Assembly (NCBI RefSeq): GCF_012033695.1
Contig: NZ_JAAVJI010000003.1
Location: 62,001 to 126,000 of the forward strand
DNA length: 64,000 nucleotides
From: Pseudomonas quercus
GTDB taxonomy: Bacteria > Pseudomonadota > Gammaproteobacteria > Pseudomonadales > Pseudomonadaceae
Direction of reading: 5' to 3'
The first letter of the stretch is position 1. Each line of letters opens with the position of its first letter. A program made the position numbers and the translations under genes. The notes under the pieces are model-generated. The model searched no databases. It saw nothing but the letters and a program-made list of their open reading frames with translations, and was not told the origin of the DNA. Below are positions 55,688 through 64,000 of the stretch, piece by piece.

Positions 55688-56967
55688 GGCGCCACTCCTT
55701 TGCGCGGCATCACCCCAGTACGGCTGATGCGGATAAGCCCACGTGGCCGCCAGATCATCATCAACACCATTAGAATGCCGAACAGTAACACTCGGTATTC
55801 GGCAAAGCTGCGCAACAGCTCAGGTGCCACGGTCAATACGAAGGCCGCAATCACCACGCCGACCGTAGAGCCCATGCCACCCAGTACCACGATGGCCAGT
55901 ATCAGTGCCGACTCGAAGAAGGTGAACGATGTGGGGTTCACAAAGCCTTGGTAGCTGGCAAAGAACACACCGGCCAGGCCTGCAGTGGAGGCGCCAATGG
56001 TAAAGGCCGACAGCTTGACCAGCACATGGTTAAGGCCCATGGCACGGCAGGCGATCTCATCCTCACGCAAGGCTTCCCAGGCACGCCCTACCGGCATGCG
56101 GGTCAGGCGGTGCTTGATGTACAGCACCAGCATCACCACCAGGAACAGCACGGCGTAGATGAACAGGAATTTCAGGTCCCCGTTGTATTCGAAGCCGAAA
56201 TATTCATGGATGGGGATACCACCGTCCTTGGCGCGACGCCCGAACTCAAGGCCAAAGATCGTGGGCGAAGGAACTGGCACACCGTTAGGGCCGCCGGTGA
56301 AATCCAGCCAGTTGTTCAGTACAAGGCGGATGATTTCACCAAAGCCCAAGGTCACGATCGCAAGGTAGTCCCCGTGCATACGCAATACCGGGAAACCCAG
56401 GATGCACCCCGCCAAGGCTGCTGCAATAGCCGCCAATGGCAATGCCGACCAGAAGCCCAGGCCTAGGTACTGGTAACCCAAGGCCAGGCCGTAGGCCCCG
56501 ATGGCGTAGAAGGCCACGTACCCCAGGTCCAGCAGGCCGGCCAGGCCTACCACAATGTTCAACCCCAGCCCCAGCAGCACGTAGATCAAGCCCAGAATGA
56601 CTACAGTGAGCATGTACTTGTTGGCAAACACCGGGAACACCAGCGCGATCACGATCAACAGCGGGATGATCCAGCGCAGGCGGGACTTGTAGTCCGGGGC
56701 AAGCACATGCACGCCGCCCCCGCTGCTCTCGAAGCCTTGCGCAATACGCAGGCCGCTTGGCGTTTGCAGGAAAAGGCTGAGCAGGAAACGCCCGGCCATC
56801 ACCACGGCCACAATCACGGCTGTGCGGGCCGGCTGCAGGTTGAAGCCATAGCCGTCGAGCACAATACCCACCACAGGGCCGAACACGATCAGCGCCAGCA
56901 GGCCGGCCACGATCGCATCAATGATGCTTTTCTTGAGGTTGACAGGTTTGTTGATCGCAGAAGACAT
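55684..56967 (-). CDS. livM: Branched-chain amino acid/amide ABC transporter permease LivM
   Basis: This 427-residue permease has N-terminal helices followed by the LivM core: VVGLAGLLDLGYVAFYAIGAYGLAL, RMHGDYLAIVTLGFGEIIRLVLNN, LREDEIACRAMGLNHVLVKL and VVLGGMGSTVGVVIAA. ATG 56967 follows GAAGGTG; GTG 56973, overlapping the livH stop, is an alternative start. About nine to eleven membrane helices are expected. Confidence 0.92.
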   Translation of the reverse strand: MSSAINKPVNLKKSIIDAIVAGLLALIVFGPVVGIVLDGYGFNLQPARTAVIVAVVMAGRFLLSLFLQTPSGLRIAQGFESSGGGVHVLAPDYKSRLRWIIPLLIVIALVFPVFANKYMLTVVILGLIYVLLGLGLNIVVGLAGLLDLGYVAFYAIGAYGLALGYQYLGLGFWSALPLAAIAAALAGCILGFPVLRMHGDYLAIVTLGFGEIIRLVLNNWLDFTGGPNGVPVPSPTIFGLEFGRRAKDGGIPIHEYFGFEYNGDLKFLFIYAVLFLVVMLVLYIKHRLTRMPVGRAWEALREDEIACRAMGLNHVLVKLSAFTIGASTAGLAGVFFASYQGFVNPTSFTFFESALILAIVVLGGMGSTVGVVIAAFVLTVAPELLRSFAEYRVLLFGILMVLMMIWRPRGLIRISRTGVMPRKGVAP

Positions 56968-56969
56968 GG

Positions 56970-57887
56970 TCACACCTTCGCCACGAGTGGGCGACCCAGC
57001 AGGCCTTGGGGACGGAAGATCAGAATCAGCACCAGCAGGCCGAAGCTGAACACGTCTTTGTAGTCAGAGTTCACAAGCCCGGAGAACTGCGATTCAGCTA
57101 CTCCTAGGATCAGCCCGCCCAGCATGGCGCCGGGCAATGAGCCGATGCCCCCGAGCACAGCCGCGGTAAATGCCTTGATACCAATGATGAAGCCTGCGTA
57201 AAAATCGAATGTGCCGTAGTTCATGGTGACCAGCACACCGGCCAGTGCCGCCATGGCGGCACCAATGATGAACACGTAGGAGATCACTCGGTCGGTGTTG
57301 ATGCCCAGGATGGAGGCCATCTTTCGGTCTTGCTGGGTGGCCCGGCACATGCGGCCCAGCTTGGTGTACTTGATGATGTAGGTCAGCACCGCCATGCCCA
57401 CGAAGGCGGCAATGATGATGAACAGCTTGGTGTAGCTCAACTGCACGAAGCCGGAGCCGACCTCGAACCGCCAGCCGCCCTCAAGGAGCGTAGGCACGCC
57501 CTGCTGACGTGACCCTTGGCTGATCTGCACGTAGTTCTGCAGGATCAGCGAAATGCCGATGGCGCTGATCAGCGGTGCCAGGCGTGTGGAGTTGCGCAAG
57601 GGCTTGTAAGCCACGCGCTCTATCACAAACCCGTACACCCCCGTGACCACAATGGTGAAGATCAGCGTACCGAGAATCAGGAAGGGGAAAGACTCGATGC
57701 CGAAAAAGGACAGCACGGCCAGCCCGATGGCAGAAAGATAGCAGCTGACCATGTACACGTCGCCATGGGCGAAGTTGATCATGCCGATAATGCCGTACAC
57801 CATCGTGTAACCGATGGCGATCAACCCGTAGACCGACCCCAGGGTCAGCCCGTTGACCATTTGCTGCAGGAAAATACCGTCCATCAT
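56970..57887 (-). CDS. livH: Branched-chain amino acid/amide ABC transporter permease LivH
   Basis: This 305-residue permease has the LivH core: MVNGLTLGSVYGLIAIGYTM, GIIGMINFAHGDVYMVSCYL, GRMCRATQQDRKMASILGINTDRV and AVLGGIGSLPGAMLGG. Two adjacent ATG codons (57887 and 57884) can start it; the weak GAGAG site is close to both. An intercistronic hairpin separates it from the binding-protein gene. Confidence 0.92.
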   Translation of the reverse strand: MMDGIFLQQMVNGLTLGSVYGLIAIGYTMVYGIIGMINFAHGDVYMVSCYLSAIGLAVLSFFGIESFPFLILGTLIFTIVVTGVYGFVIERVAYKPLRNSTRLAPLISAIGISLILQNYVQISQGSRQQGVPTLLEGGWRFEVGSGFVQLSYTKLFIIIAAFVGMAVLTYIIKYTKLGRMCRATQQDRKMASILGINTDRVISYVFIIGAAMAALAGVLVTMNYGTFDFYAGFIIGIKAFTAAVLGGIGSLPGAMLGGLILGVAESQFSGLVNSDYKDVFSFGLLVLILIFRPQGLLGRPLVAKV

Positions 57888-57986
57888 GCACTCTCGTGAA
57901 CGTATCAGCGCGCCAGCCACCCGTACTCTGGAAATGCCAAAAGATACGGTCGGCTGTCATGTTGCGCAGGCAAGGTAGGGCATATA

Positions 57987-58014
57987 CCGGCGTGGGGCAT
58001 AGCCCGCACGCCGG
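57987..58014 (-). other. Intercistronic hairpin between binding protein and livH
   Basis: CCGGCGTG pairs with CACGCCGG, continued inward by GGGC/GCCC with one bulge. It sits 10 bp after the binding-protein stop without a T tail. Such structures often keep the binding-protein mRNA stable and limit readthrough into the permease genes. Confidence 0.6.
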
Positions 58015-58024
58015 CCCACAACAC

Positions 58025-59161
58025 TTATTTTTGTTTTTCGAGCTGCTTGTACTTGCCGTCCGAACCCCACTGGTACACCACGTAGTCCGACACCTTCAGG
58101 TCACCCTTGCTGTCCCAGGTTTTCTCGCCCATGACGGTCTTGACCGGGTTGGCCTTCAGCCACTTGGCAGCGTCTTCGCCCTTGTTGGACTTGGCGCCGT
58201 TGAACCCGGCGGCCAGCGCCTGCATCGAGGCATAGGCATAGAGGGTGTAGCCTTCAGGCTCGTAGCCGCTCTTGCGGAACCCGTCCACCACAGCCTTGGA
58301 ATCAGGCAGCAGGCGGGGATCGGCGCCGAAGGTCATGTACACGCCGTCCACATATTGCGCGCCGCCCGCCGTGGTCACCAGCTCATCCGTCACAATGCCG
58401 TCATCGGACACGAATTTCACATCCTTCAGGCCCTGCTCACGCATCTGGCGAACCAGAGGGCCTGCCTCTGGGTGCAGGCCGCCGAAGAACACCACTTCCG
58501 CGCCGGTGCTGCGGATCTTGGTCACCAGGGCGCTGAAGTCTTTCTCGCCACGGGTCAGGCCTTCTTCCAATACAGGCGTGACGCCACGCTTCTTGAGCTG
58601 GGCTGAGGTCGCATCGGCCAGGCCTTTGCCGTAGGTGTCCTTATCGTTGATTACGGCTACTTTCTTGGCCTTGAGCATATCCACGATGTAGTCGCCCGCT
58701 ACAACACCCTGCTGATCATCGCGGCCACACATGCGGAACATGGTCGCCAGGCCACGTTCGGTTACAGTGGGGTTGGTCGAGCCGGGCGTGATAGCGATCA
58801 CGCCTGCATCGGCGTAGACCTCGGATGCCGGGATGGTGGAAGACGAACAGAAGTGCCCTACCACACCGATGACCTTGTCCTGGTCTACCAAACGGTTGGC
58901 CACGGCCACGGCCTGTTTAGGCTCGCAGGCATCGTCGCCTGCCACCAGCACAATCTTCTCCCCGTTTACGCCGCCAGCAGCGTTGATAGCATCCGCCGCT
59001 GCCTGTGCGCCCTTCATGTACTGTTCGCCGAATGAGGCGTTAGCGCCGGTCATAGGACCGCCGACACCTATCTTCACATCAGCCTGAGCATAAGACGCAA
59101 CGCCCATGGCGGTAGCAACAGCCAGGGCCAGAATGCCTTTCTTGGAAAACGTCTGCGACAT
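58025..59161 (-). CDS. Branched-chain amino acid/amide ABC transporter, substrate-binding protein
   Basis: This 378-residue periplasmic protein is BraC/LivK-like. It has a signal peptide (1-27, ending in SYAQA), then DVKIGVGGPMTGANASFGEQY, GVVGHFCSSSTIPASEVYAD and DDQQGVVAGDYI. Cysteines in DDACEPKQAV and FCSSST/MCGRD probably form disulfides. It is the first gene of the unit and follows an exact sigma-54-type promoter. Ligand preference cannot be read from the sequence; the nitrogen-type promoter suggests an amide or amino acid used as nitrogen source. Confidence 0.92.
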   Translation of the reverse strand: MSQTFSKKGILALAVATAMGVASYAQADVKIGVGGPMTGANASFGEQYMKGAQAAADAINAAGGVNGEKIVLVAGDDACEPKQAVAVANRLVDQDKVIGVVGHFCSSSTIPASEVYADAGVIAITPGSTNPTVTERGLATMFRMCGRDDQQGVVAGDYIVDMLKAKKVAVINDKDTYGKGLADATSAQLKKRGVTPVLEEGLTRGEKDFSALVTKIRSTGAEVVFFGGLHPEAGPLVRQMREQGLKDVKFVSDDGIVTDELVTTAGGAQYVDGVYMTFGADPRLLPDSKAVVDGFRKSGYEPEGYTLYAYASMQALAAGFNGAKSNKGEDAAKWLKANPVKTVMGEKTWDSKGDLKVSDYVVYQWGSDGKYKQLEKQK

Positions 59162-59219
59162 GAGGTGGTGCTCCTGAACATTATTTTGGTTGGCACTACA
59201 ACTTCAGCGCTCTGCTCAG

Positions 59220-59235
59220 AGCAAGCAGCGTGCCA
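59220..59235 (-). promoter_or_regulatory. Sigma-54-type promoter for the branched-chain amino acid/amide importer
   Basis: On the minus strand TGGCACGCTGCTTGCT matches TGGCAC-N5-TTGCW at every fixed position. It lies 58-74 bp before the binding-protein start, giving a leader of about 45 nt. An upstream activator is required for sigma-54; the best candidate sites are at 59436-59473. Confidence 0.8.
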
Positions 59236-59435
59236 TCATTTTTTCGGTACGCTCAAAGTCTTAGCACAGCTTTTCAGAAAGGGTGGCAAGGGGGCGTGCT
59301 TGTGGGACGTGCAACCGTCTGCGCCATGGCAAGTAGAACCCTGGCAATAGCCAGGAGCAACCCGCACAACAGTGGCGGAGCAACCACCAGCGGTAAGCCA
59401 GCGCAACCCAGGCGTAACAACAAGCGTAACGGAAG

Positions 59436-59473
59436 TGCACAATGGCGGTGCGCAGGCGCTACACCACGCACCA
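59436..59473. promoter_or_regulatory. NtrC-like sites between the importer and pncB
   Basis: TGCACAATGGCGGTGCG (59436-59452) matches the NtrC palindrome at 11 of 14 fixed positions, and a GCACCA half site follows at 59468-59473. They are about 200-240 bp upstream of the sigma-54-type promoter, further than usual but possible for an enhancer. The rest of the 399-bp spacer (59162-59560) shows no gene. Confidence 0.4.
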
Positions 59474-59560
59474 TCGCGACTGATGTACAAAGCTGCCAGC
59501 TCTGCTCGACTTTTTGCATAGCCCGCTGTCTGAACGGCATTGGCCTATCTGGAGCCCTTG

Positions 59561-60757
59561 ATGATCGATTCACCCTTTGGCCCTGCCCTTATCCAGTCAT
59601 TGCTGGATACCGACCTGTACAAGTTGTCGATGATGCAGGCTGTATTGCACAACTACCCCAATACCGATGTGGAATGGGAGTTCCGCTGCCGCAACGGTGA
59701 AGACCTGCGGCCCTACCTTCAAACGCTGCGCCACGAAATGGAGCGCTTGTGCGAGCTGAGCCTGTCTGACGAGGACACCGCTTTCCTTGAAAACATCAGC
59801 TTCATGAAGCCGGATTTCCTGCGTTTCCTGGGGCTGTTCCGCTTCAACCTGCGCTACGTTCAAATCGGTATTGAACACGATGAGTTGTTTATTCGACTCA
59901 AGGGGCCCTGGCTGCATGTCATTCTGTTCGAGGTGCCGGTGCTGGCCTTGATCAGCGAGGTACGCAACCGTGCCTTGCACCCGCAGGTCACGCTACAAAA
60001 GGCCCGGGACGCCCTATACCGCAAATTCGACTGGCTGGTGGCTAACGCCACAGTCGACGAATTGGCAGGCTTGCAGGTGGCTGATTTTGGTACACGCCGT
60101 CGCTTCTCCTTTGGTGTGCAGGACGAAGTGGTGCGGTTGTTGAAGGCCGAGTTTCCTGCGCGGTTCGTAGGCACCAGCAATGTGTACCTGGCACGCAAGT
60201 ATGACCTCAAGCCCTTGGGAACCATGGCGCACGAATGGGTGATGGCGCACCAGCAACTAGGGCCTCGGCTGATCGACAGCCAGATCGCCGCCCTGGATTG
60301 CTGGGTGCGCGAGTACCGAGGCCTGCTGGGTATCGCGTTGACCGACACCATTACCATGGATGCCTTTCTCAACGACTTCGACCTGTACTTTGCCAAGCTC
60401 TTCGACGGCTTGCGCCATGATTCGGGTGACCCGGTGGTATGGGCCGAAAAAGCCATTGCCCACTACCGCAAGCTGGGCATTGACCCTATGACCAAGACGC
60501 TGGTGTTTTCCGATGGCCTGGACCTGCCCCGGGCACTCAACCTCTTCCGCGTATTGCGTGGGCGTATCAATGTGAGTTTCGGCATCGGCACTAACCTTAC
60601 GTGCGACCTCGACGGCGTGAGGCCCATGAGCATGGTGCTGAAGATGACCAGCTGCAACGGCGCGCCAGTGGCGAAAATTTCTGACGAAGCCGCCAAGACC
60701 CAATGCCGCGACCCTAATTTCGTGGCTTATTTGCGACATGTGTTCAAGGTGATGTAG
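59561..60757 (+). CDS. pncB: Nicotinate phosphoribosyltransferase
   Basis: PncB makes nicotinate mononucleotide from nicotinate in NAD salvage. The protein is 398 residues. Motifs are [37 protein letters not shown], the phosphohistidine region [24 protein letters not shown] and [14 protein letters not shown] 59561 follows GGAG. In P. aeruginosa nadE comes next; here azurin follows directly. Confidence 0.95.
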   Translation: MIDSPFGPALIQSLLDTDLYKLSMMQAVLHNYPNTDVEWEFRCRNGEDLRPYLQTLRHEMERLCELSLSDEDTAFLENISFMKPDFLRFLGLFRFNLRYVQIGIEHDELFIRLKGPWLHVILFEVPVLALISEVRNRALHPQVTLQKARDALYRKFDWLVANATVDELAGLQVADFGTRRRFSFGVQDEVVRLLKAEFPARFVGTSNVYLARKYDLKPLGTMAHEWVMAHQQLGPRLIDSQIAALDCWVREYRGLLGIALTDTITMDAFLNDFDLYFAKLFDGLRHDSGDPVVWAEKAIAHYRKLGIDPMTKTLVFSDGLDLPRALNLFRVLRGRINVSFGIGTNLTCDLDGVRPMSMVLKMTSCNGAPVAKISDEAAKTQCRDPNFVAYLRHVFKVM

Positions 60758-60839
60758 GCAGGCCCCTCCGCACCCTGTTGGCTTGGGGACGGCAGGTTCC
60801 CGGCCTCCCCCACACTCGACAGGGCCGGTGTGCTTGAGG

Positions 60840-61289
60840 TTAATCCACGATCTTAAGCGTGCCTTGCATCATGGCGATGTGGCCAGGGAAGCTGCAGAAG
60901 AAGGTGTACTGCCCGGCAGGGTCGAGAGTAGACGCATCGAAGGTGATACTGTCCTTCTCGCCTGCACCAATCATTCGGGTATGGGCAATCACTCGGGTGT
61001 CTTCAGGCTTGAGGTAGCCTTTGTCCGCACCTGCACTCATGCCATCGCTGGCAACCTCTCGCATGTCAGCGGTTTTGGTGAGCACCCAGTTATGCCCCAT
61101 TACGTTCACCGGCAGGTTACCGGAGTGAGTCAGGGTTACCTCGAACGTTTTGCAGCTTTTGCTGACCTCGATTTGCTTCTGGTCAAAGGTCATCTGGTCG
61201 GTAGAGTCCACGGTCACTTTGCACTCGTCCGCTAGTGCAGGAACGGCAGCCAGGCTAAGCAGGCTGGCGAACAAGGCTTTCCACAACAT
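60840..61289 (-). CDS. azu: Azurin
   Basis: Azurin is a periplasmic blue copper electron carrier. The precursor is 149 residues: signal peptide 1-20, mature protein 129. The copper ligands are in the canonical mature positions His46 (GHNW), Cys112, His117 and Met121 ([12 protein letters not shown]), and the disulfide cysteines Cys3 and Cys26 are present. It converges on pncB. A stable GC hairpin sits in its 5' region at 61313-61330. Confidence 0.98.
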   Translation of the reverse strand: MLWKALFASLLSLAAVPALADECKVTVDSTDQMTFDQKQIEVSKSCKTFEVTLTHSGNLPVNVMGHNWVLTKTADMREVASDGMSAGADKGYLKPEDTRVIAHTRMIGAGEKDSITFDASTLDPAGQYTFFCSFPGHIAMMQGTLKIVD

Positions 61290-61312
61290 ACATACGCTCC
61301 AGGCAATTGACC

Positions 61313-61330
61313 GGCCCCCCTCGGGGGGCC
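61313..61330. other. GC hairpin in the azurin leader region
   Basis: GGCCCCCC and GGGGGGCC form an 8-bp stem around TC, 24 bp upstream of the azurin start. It lies in the 176-bp divergent spacer with the large gene at 61466 and could influence azurin mRNA. No clear ANR box was found. Confidence 0.4.
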
Positions 61331-61465
61331 CGCGGTATCACGATGATTGAGCGGCCTATCTTGCCTGCTGGGCAAATCCCCCTCAACACTACGTGAGGAC
61401 GTATATAACACCCGCAGGTGGCCGATTTGCATTGAATGCTTGCTCCATGAAAGAGGAGCAGCCAC

Positions 61466-64000
61466 ATGCATAGACCACCGATGCGCCTGATTGACCTGTT
61501 TGCACACTGGCGAGATGAGCCATTGTATGAACTGGAAACCGCCATAAGCCACCTTCCCGCTGTAGAGCGCCTTGAAGCACATGAATTGCGCAAACGTCGC
61601 ATCGTGACAGTTAGCTTTTATCTGGATAAGCAGGGGCGGCCAAAGGTGCGGCGTCGGGAAGCGGAATTGGGCGTTCTGCTCAAACGCTATACCGGGTACA
61701 CCGGCGAACGTGCTGTTCAGGTCACCCTGTTGCTAGAGGCCCTTCGCCTGGAGCGAGAACGACGCTTGCGTTACCTGCTGCATTCGGCGCACTACGGCCT
61801 GCTGAGCCTTTTGGATGACGTAGAAATCCAGAAGCTTCGCGCCCTGCCGCAGCTGGCCGGGGGGCCCCACCCCTTGGTAAGCACGCTGCTCAATGAGGCC
61901 GGCGGCCAACAAGGCGCGGGCACGTTGATGGACTATCCCCTGACTGGGCTGTTACGCGTGCTATGCAATGACACCGCGCAAACGCTGCTGCGCCTGTTTG
62001 GCCAAACCCTGGGCTGGGACAACGAGCCCCCTCGGGCTATGGCCTGCACGGTTCATGACCTGGCCTTGCTGACGCTGGTGTTACCCTGGGCGCTAGACCC
62101 CCAAGGAGACATTCACGGCTTTGACTTTTATTCGCACGCCATGACCGGGCTTCGTGTAAGCGACCTGTTCGAAGCAATGCAATACCATCTGATGCCTTCG
62201 CTGGCCGGCTGTACAGCTGAAACCTTTGGCCTTATACGCTTTCTGCTAGGCAGCCATGCACCTGCTCAGCTCGGTGTACTGGGCCTGCCTGCTGAACTGG
62301 CCTGGTTGACGAGCGGTTCCTTTGTTTTGCTGTCCCAAGGGGTGGCACTTGCAGAATCAATCACCCCAGGGGCTGCCACGTACTTGTCTTTTGCTGATGC
62401 ATTGCAATTGCCTGCTCGGCTGTCTGAGGTTTCGCCCGACGAAGCATCGGCAAATGCCCTAGCCGATGCCTTGGTTTTAGGGCTTGAGCACTGGCGCAGA
62501 GCCAACCAGCGTATTTATCGATTGCCTGCCTTGGCCAGCCTGGCCAGTGCACGGCGCCATTTCCTCATGCGTGTTGCGTCGTTGGAGAGGGCTACCTTGG
62601 CGCTGGAACAGCCAATGCCCAGGCGCATAGCCATGGCTCTGGAAACCTTGCGCCAGAGTGGCATCGACCCAGAGATGCGCTTCGTAAATGCCAGGGACCG
62701 TGAACGCCAGAGCCTGTTTGCCCAGGCAGGTGTGTCGGCGCTGGAGGCCATCATCACAGGGGAGGCCGCAGGCCCGGCCCCCGCGCGCGTACCTGCCTTG
62801 GTCAGAGGCCACAATGGCCAACTCTACGAGCCTTGGTGCAATGCAGTTGACCTTCCAGATATCGGAATGCGCTTTGAGCAAGCATTCCTGAGTTGGAAAA
62901 CCAATATCAGCAACGGTATCGAGGTCATGGTGCGAGCCCTGACCGACGACCTTCCCCTGCACGACCGCCTACGCCTCGAACGTCATGAAGTAACCCTCTA
63001 CCAATTGGCCAAGCGCCCTGCCCCGGATGGGCCTCCAGAAGTAGCTGCACTCGGTATGGTCCTTCAAATAGAAACCAATGAGGGTATATGGCACTACACT
63101 ATCCTGCCTTGGGCCGGATGGTGCCAGGTGCACAGGGGCCTCCACCTTTCCTACCCAACGCTTGACCGAAACTGGCATTTACACGCAGAGCAGACACTGC
63201 CTTTTGACTGGCAAGCGTTTTCCCGAGGCGGGGTACCTTCACCTCGCGCTACCTTCGACGGGTGGCTGGTGCCAGTGGCCAAGCTCCCGGCATACACCTC
63301 CAGCCTGCCTGTTTTCCGAAATGCCACGGCCATTGCCAAACAATGCGCACTTCAGACACAGACATACCTGGGCACGTTTTACAAGCAAGCACAGGGCACC
63401 CTCACGCTTGAGGCCCAACAAGGTATACCCGAGGCTGTAAAGGCGCTAGTGCCGTTCTGGTCATCCGTCGAAACAATCAGAGAAGGGCACGAAGAAAAAT
63501 CCAGTTGGCTGGTGCTGCTAGGCGTACTGGGGCTGCTCGCCGACGTGGTCACCTTGGGCACGCTAGGGCGGCTCAGCGCCCTCACCCTTCGCTTTCTCAG
63601 CTTATCGTTGCGCCGAGGCACGCGAAGCGCCGCCAGGGCGCTTTTGCCTCGCCTGCGCAGTGCTGCGCGTGAAGCGCTGGATGACAGTTTGGCTAACGGG
63701 GCAGGCCACGACGCTATGACGCCTGTAGCCGACGTCGCGCTCATCGCAGCTGTTCGGCTCAACCACCGCGAGGCGCTACGCCGGGCTGCCCGGCAACTTG
63801 GGCCACTGTCGGACGCTGCTAGCGTAGGTAGCCGTGCGGACCAGGCGCCTTGGGCCTATCCCGACCGCTCCGTGCAACGCTTCGAAGATGGGCGCACGGT
63901 TTTAGCGATGACTGGCCGGCTGCAAACGAGTAACGCCAGAGAGATCAGGCACGTGGATGCCTATACCGGCCATCCCTACGGCCCCTCACTGGATACCGTG
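61466..64000 (+). CDS. Very large protein of unknown function, C-terminus outside window
   Basis: The frame opens at ATG 61466, behind AGAGGAG, and runs without a stop to the window end: 845 residues and still open. I do not recognise a domain. Residues 1-670 are soluble, with many Leu-rich helical stretches. A hydrophobic segment at about 681-713 (WLVLLGVLGLLADVVTLGTL onward) follows VPFWSSVETIREGHE, then comes a basic, Arg-rich stretch. The end reads REIRHVDAYTGHPYG. A hydrophobic hairpin followed by a D-x-YTG-x-PYG motif recalls large toxin-like proteins of Pseudomonas, but this is only resemblance. There is no N-terminal signal peptide. It is divergent from azurin. Confidence 0.75.
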   Translation, partial: MHRPPMRLIDLFAHWRDEPLYELETAISHLPAVERLEAHELRKRRIVTVSFYLDKQGRPKVRRREAELGVLLKRYTGYTGERAVQVTLLLEALRLERERRLRYLLHSAHYGLLSLLDDVEIQKLRALPQLAGGPHPLVSTLLNEAGGQQGAGTLMDYPLTGLLRVLCNDTAQTLLRLFGQTLGWDNEPPRAMACTVHDLALLTLVLPWALDPQGDIHGFDFYSHAMTGLRVSDLFEAMQYHLMPSLAGCTAETFGLIRFLLGSHAPAQLGVLGLPAELAWLTSGSFVLLSQGVALAESITPGAATYLSFADALQLPARLSEVSPDEASANALADALVLGLEHWRRANQRIYRLPALASLASARRHFLMRVASLERATLALEQPMPRRIAMALETLRQSGIDPEMRFVNARDRERQSLFAQAGVSALEAIITGEAAGPAPARVPALVRGHNGQLYEPWCNAVDLPDIGMRFEQAFLSWKTNISNGIEVMVRALTDDLPLHDRLRLERHEVTLYQLAKRPAPDGPPEVAALGMVLQIETNEGIWHYTILPWAGWCQVHRGLHLSYPTLDRNWHLHAEQTLPFDWQAFSRGGVPSPRATFDGWLVPVAKLPAYTSSLPVFRNATAIAKQCALQTQTYLGTFYKQAQGTLTLEAQQGIPEAVKALVPFWSSVETIREGHEEKSSWLVLLGVLGLLADVVTLGTLGRLSALTLRFLSLSLRRGTRSAARALLPRLRSAAREALDDSLANGAGHDAMTPVADVALIAAVRLNHREALRRAARQLGPLSDAASVGSRADQAPWAYPDRSVQRFEDGRTVLAMTGRLQTSNAREIRHVDAYTGHPYGPSLDTV

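Noticed and set aside
59230..59700. Open frame overlapping the start of pncB
   Set aside because: Its 3' part is a shadow of pncB in another frame; no domain is visible and it covers the sigma-54 promoter.

Overview
The window is chromosomal DNA of a Pseudomonas. The order gcbA-like / dsbD / accB / accC / prmA / DUF3426 / dusB / fis / purH / purD / retS-like matches P. aeruginosa as I remember it. The retS-cob-copper-urt neighbourhood and the azurin/pncB/liv end look most like the P. putida group. The genes are high-GC, dense and mostly in short, overlapping operons. I see no rRNA, tRNA, CRISPR array, insertion sequence or prophage.

Region 1 (1-16.5 kb) is housekeeping and signalling: an inner-membrane DUF2333 protein (cut by the window edge), a REC-REC-GGDEF diguanylate cyclase, the thiol-disulfide exporter DsbD, biotin carboxyl carrier protein and biotin carboxylase, PrmA, a zinc-ribbon DUF3426 protein, the dusB-fis operon, purH and purD, and a RetS-like hybrid sensor kinase. 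The aroQ gene expected between dsbD and accB is absent. Region 2 (16.5-17.9 kb) holds two adjacent genes of unknown function whose products resemble each other. Region 3 (18-25.5 kb) is two divergent cobalamin units, cobGHIJ (minus) and cobL-cbiD-cobK (plus). Region 4 (25.5-30.7 kb) has a BrnT/BrnA toxin-antitoxin pair and a copper-handling cluster (PCuAC chaperone, DUF2946, OprC receptor, PepSY membrane protein).

Region 5 (30.8-40.9 kb) looks like one nitrogen-scavenging operon: the urea ABC importer urtABCDE runs directly into ureD, ureA, two GNAT acetyltransferases, ureB and ureC. It is preceded by a sigma-54-type promoter and NtrC-like half sites. Region 6 (41-49 kb) interrupts the urease genes with a CbpA co-chaperone, an Hsp70-like YegD protein, an AI-2E family transporter, OsmE, a Dps-like ferritin, a HigB/HigA-type toxin-antitoxin pair and an AsmA protein. 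Region 7 (49-51.6 kb) is the second urease unit, ureE-ureF-ureG plus a HupE/UreJ nickel permease. It has its own sigma-54-type promoter and a good NtrC-like palindrome. Urea import, urease subunits and nickel insertion therefore appear to be co-induced from two places under nitrogen limitation.

Region 8 (51.7-61.3 kb) carries an AGE-family sugar epimerase, a YdfG-like short-chain dehydrogenase, a 494-bp spacer with DnaA-box-like sequences, a branched-chain amino acid/amide ABC importer with a third exact sigma-54-type promoter, pncB and azurin. The nadE gene expected between pncB and azurin is absent. The window ends inside a very large unrecognised reading frame (from 61466), possibly a toxin-like or secreted protein.
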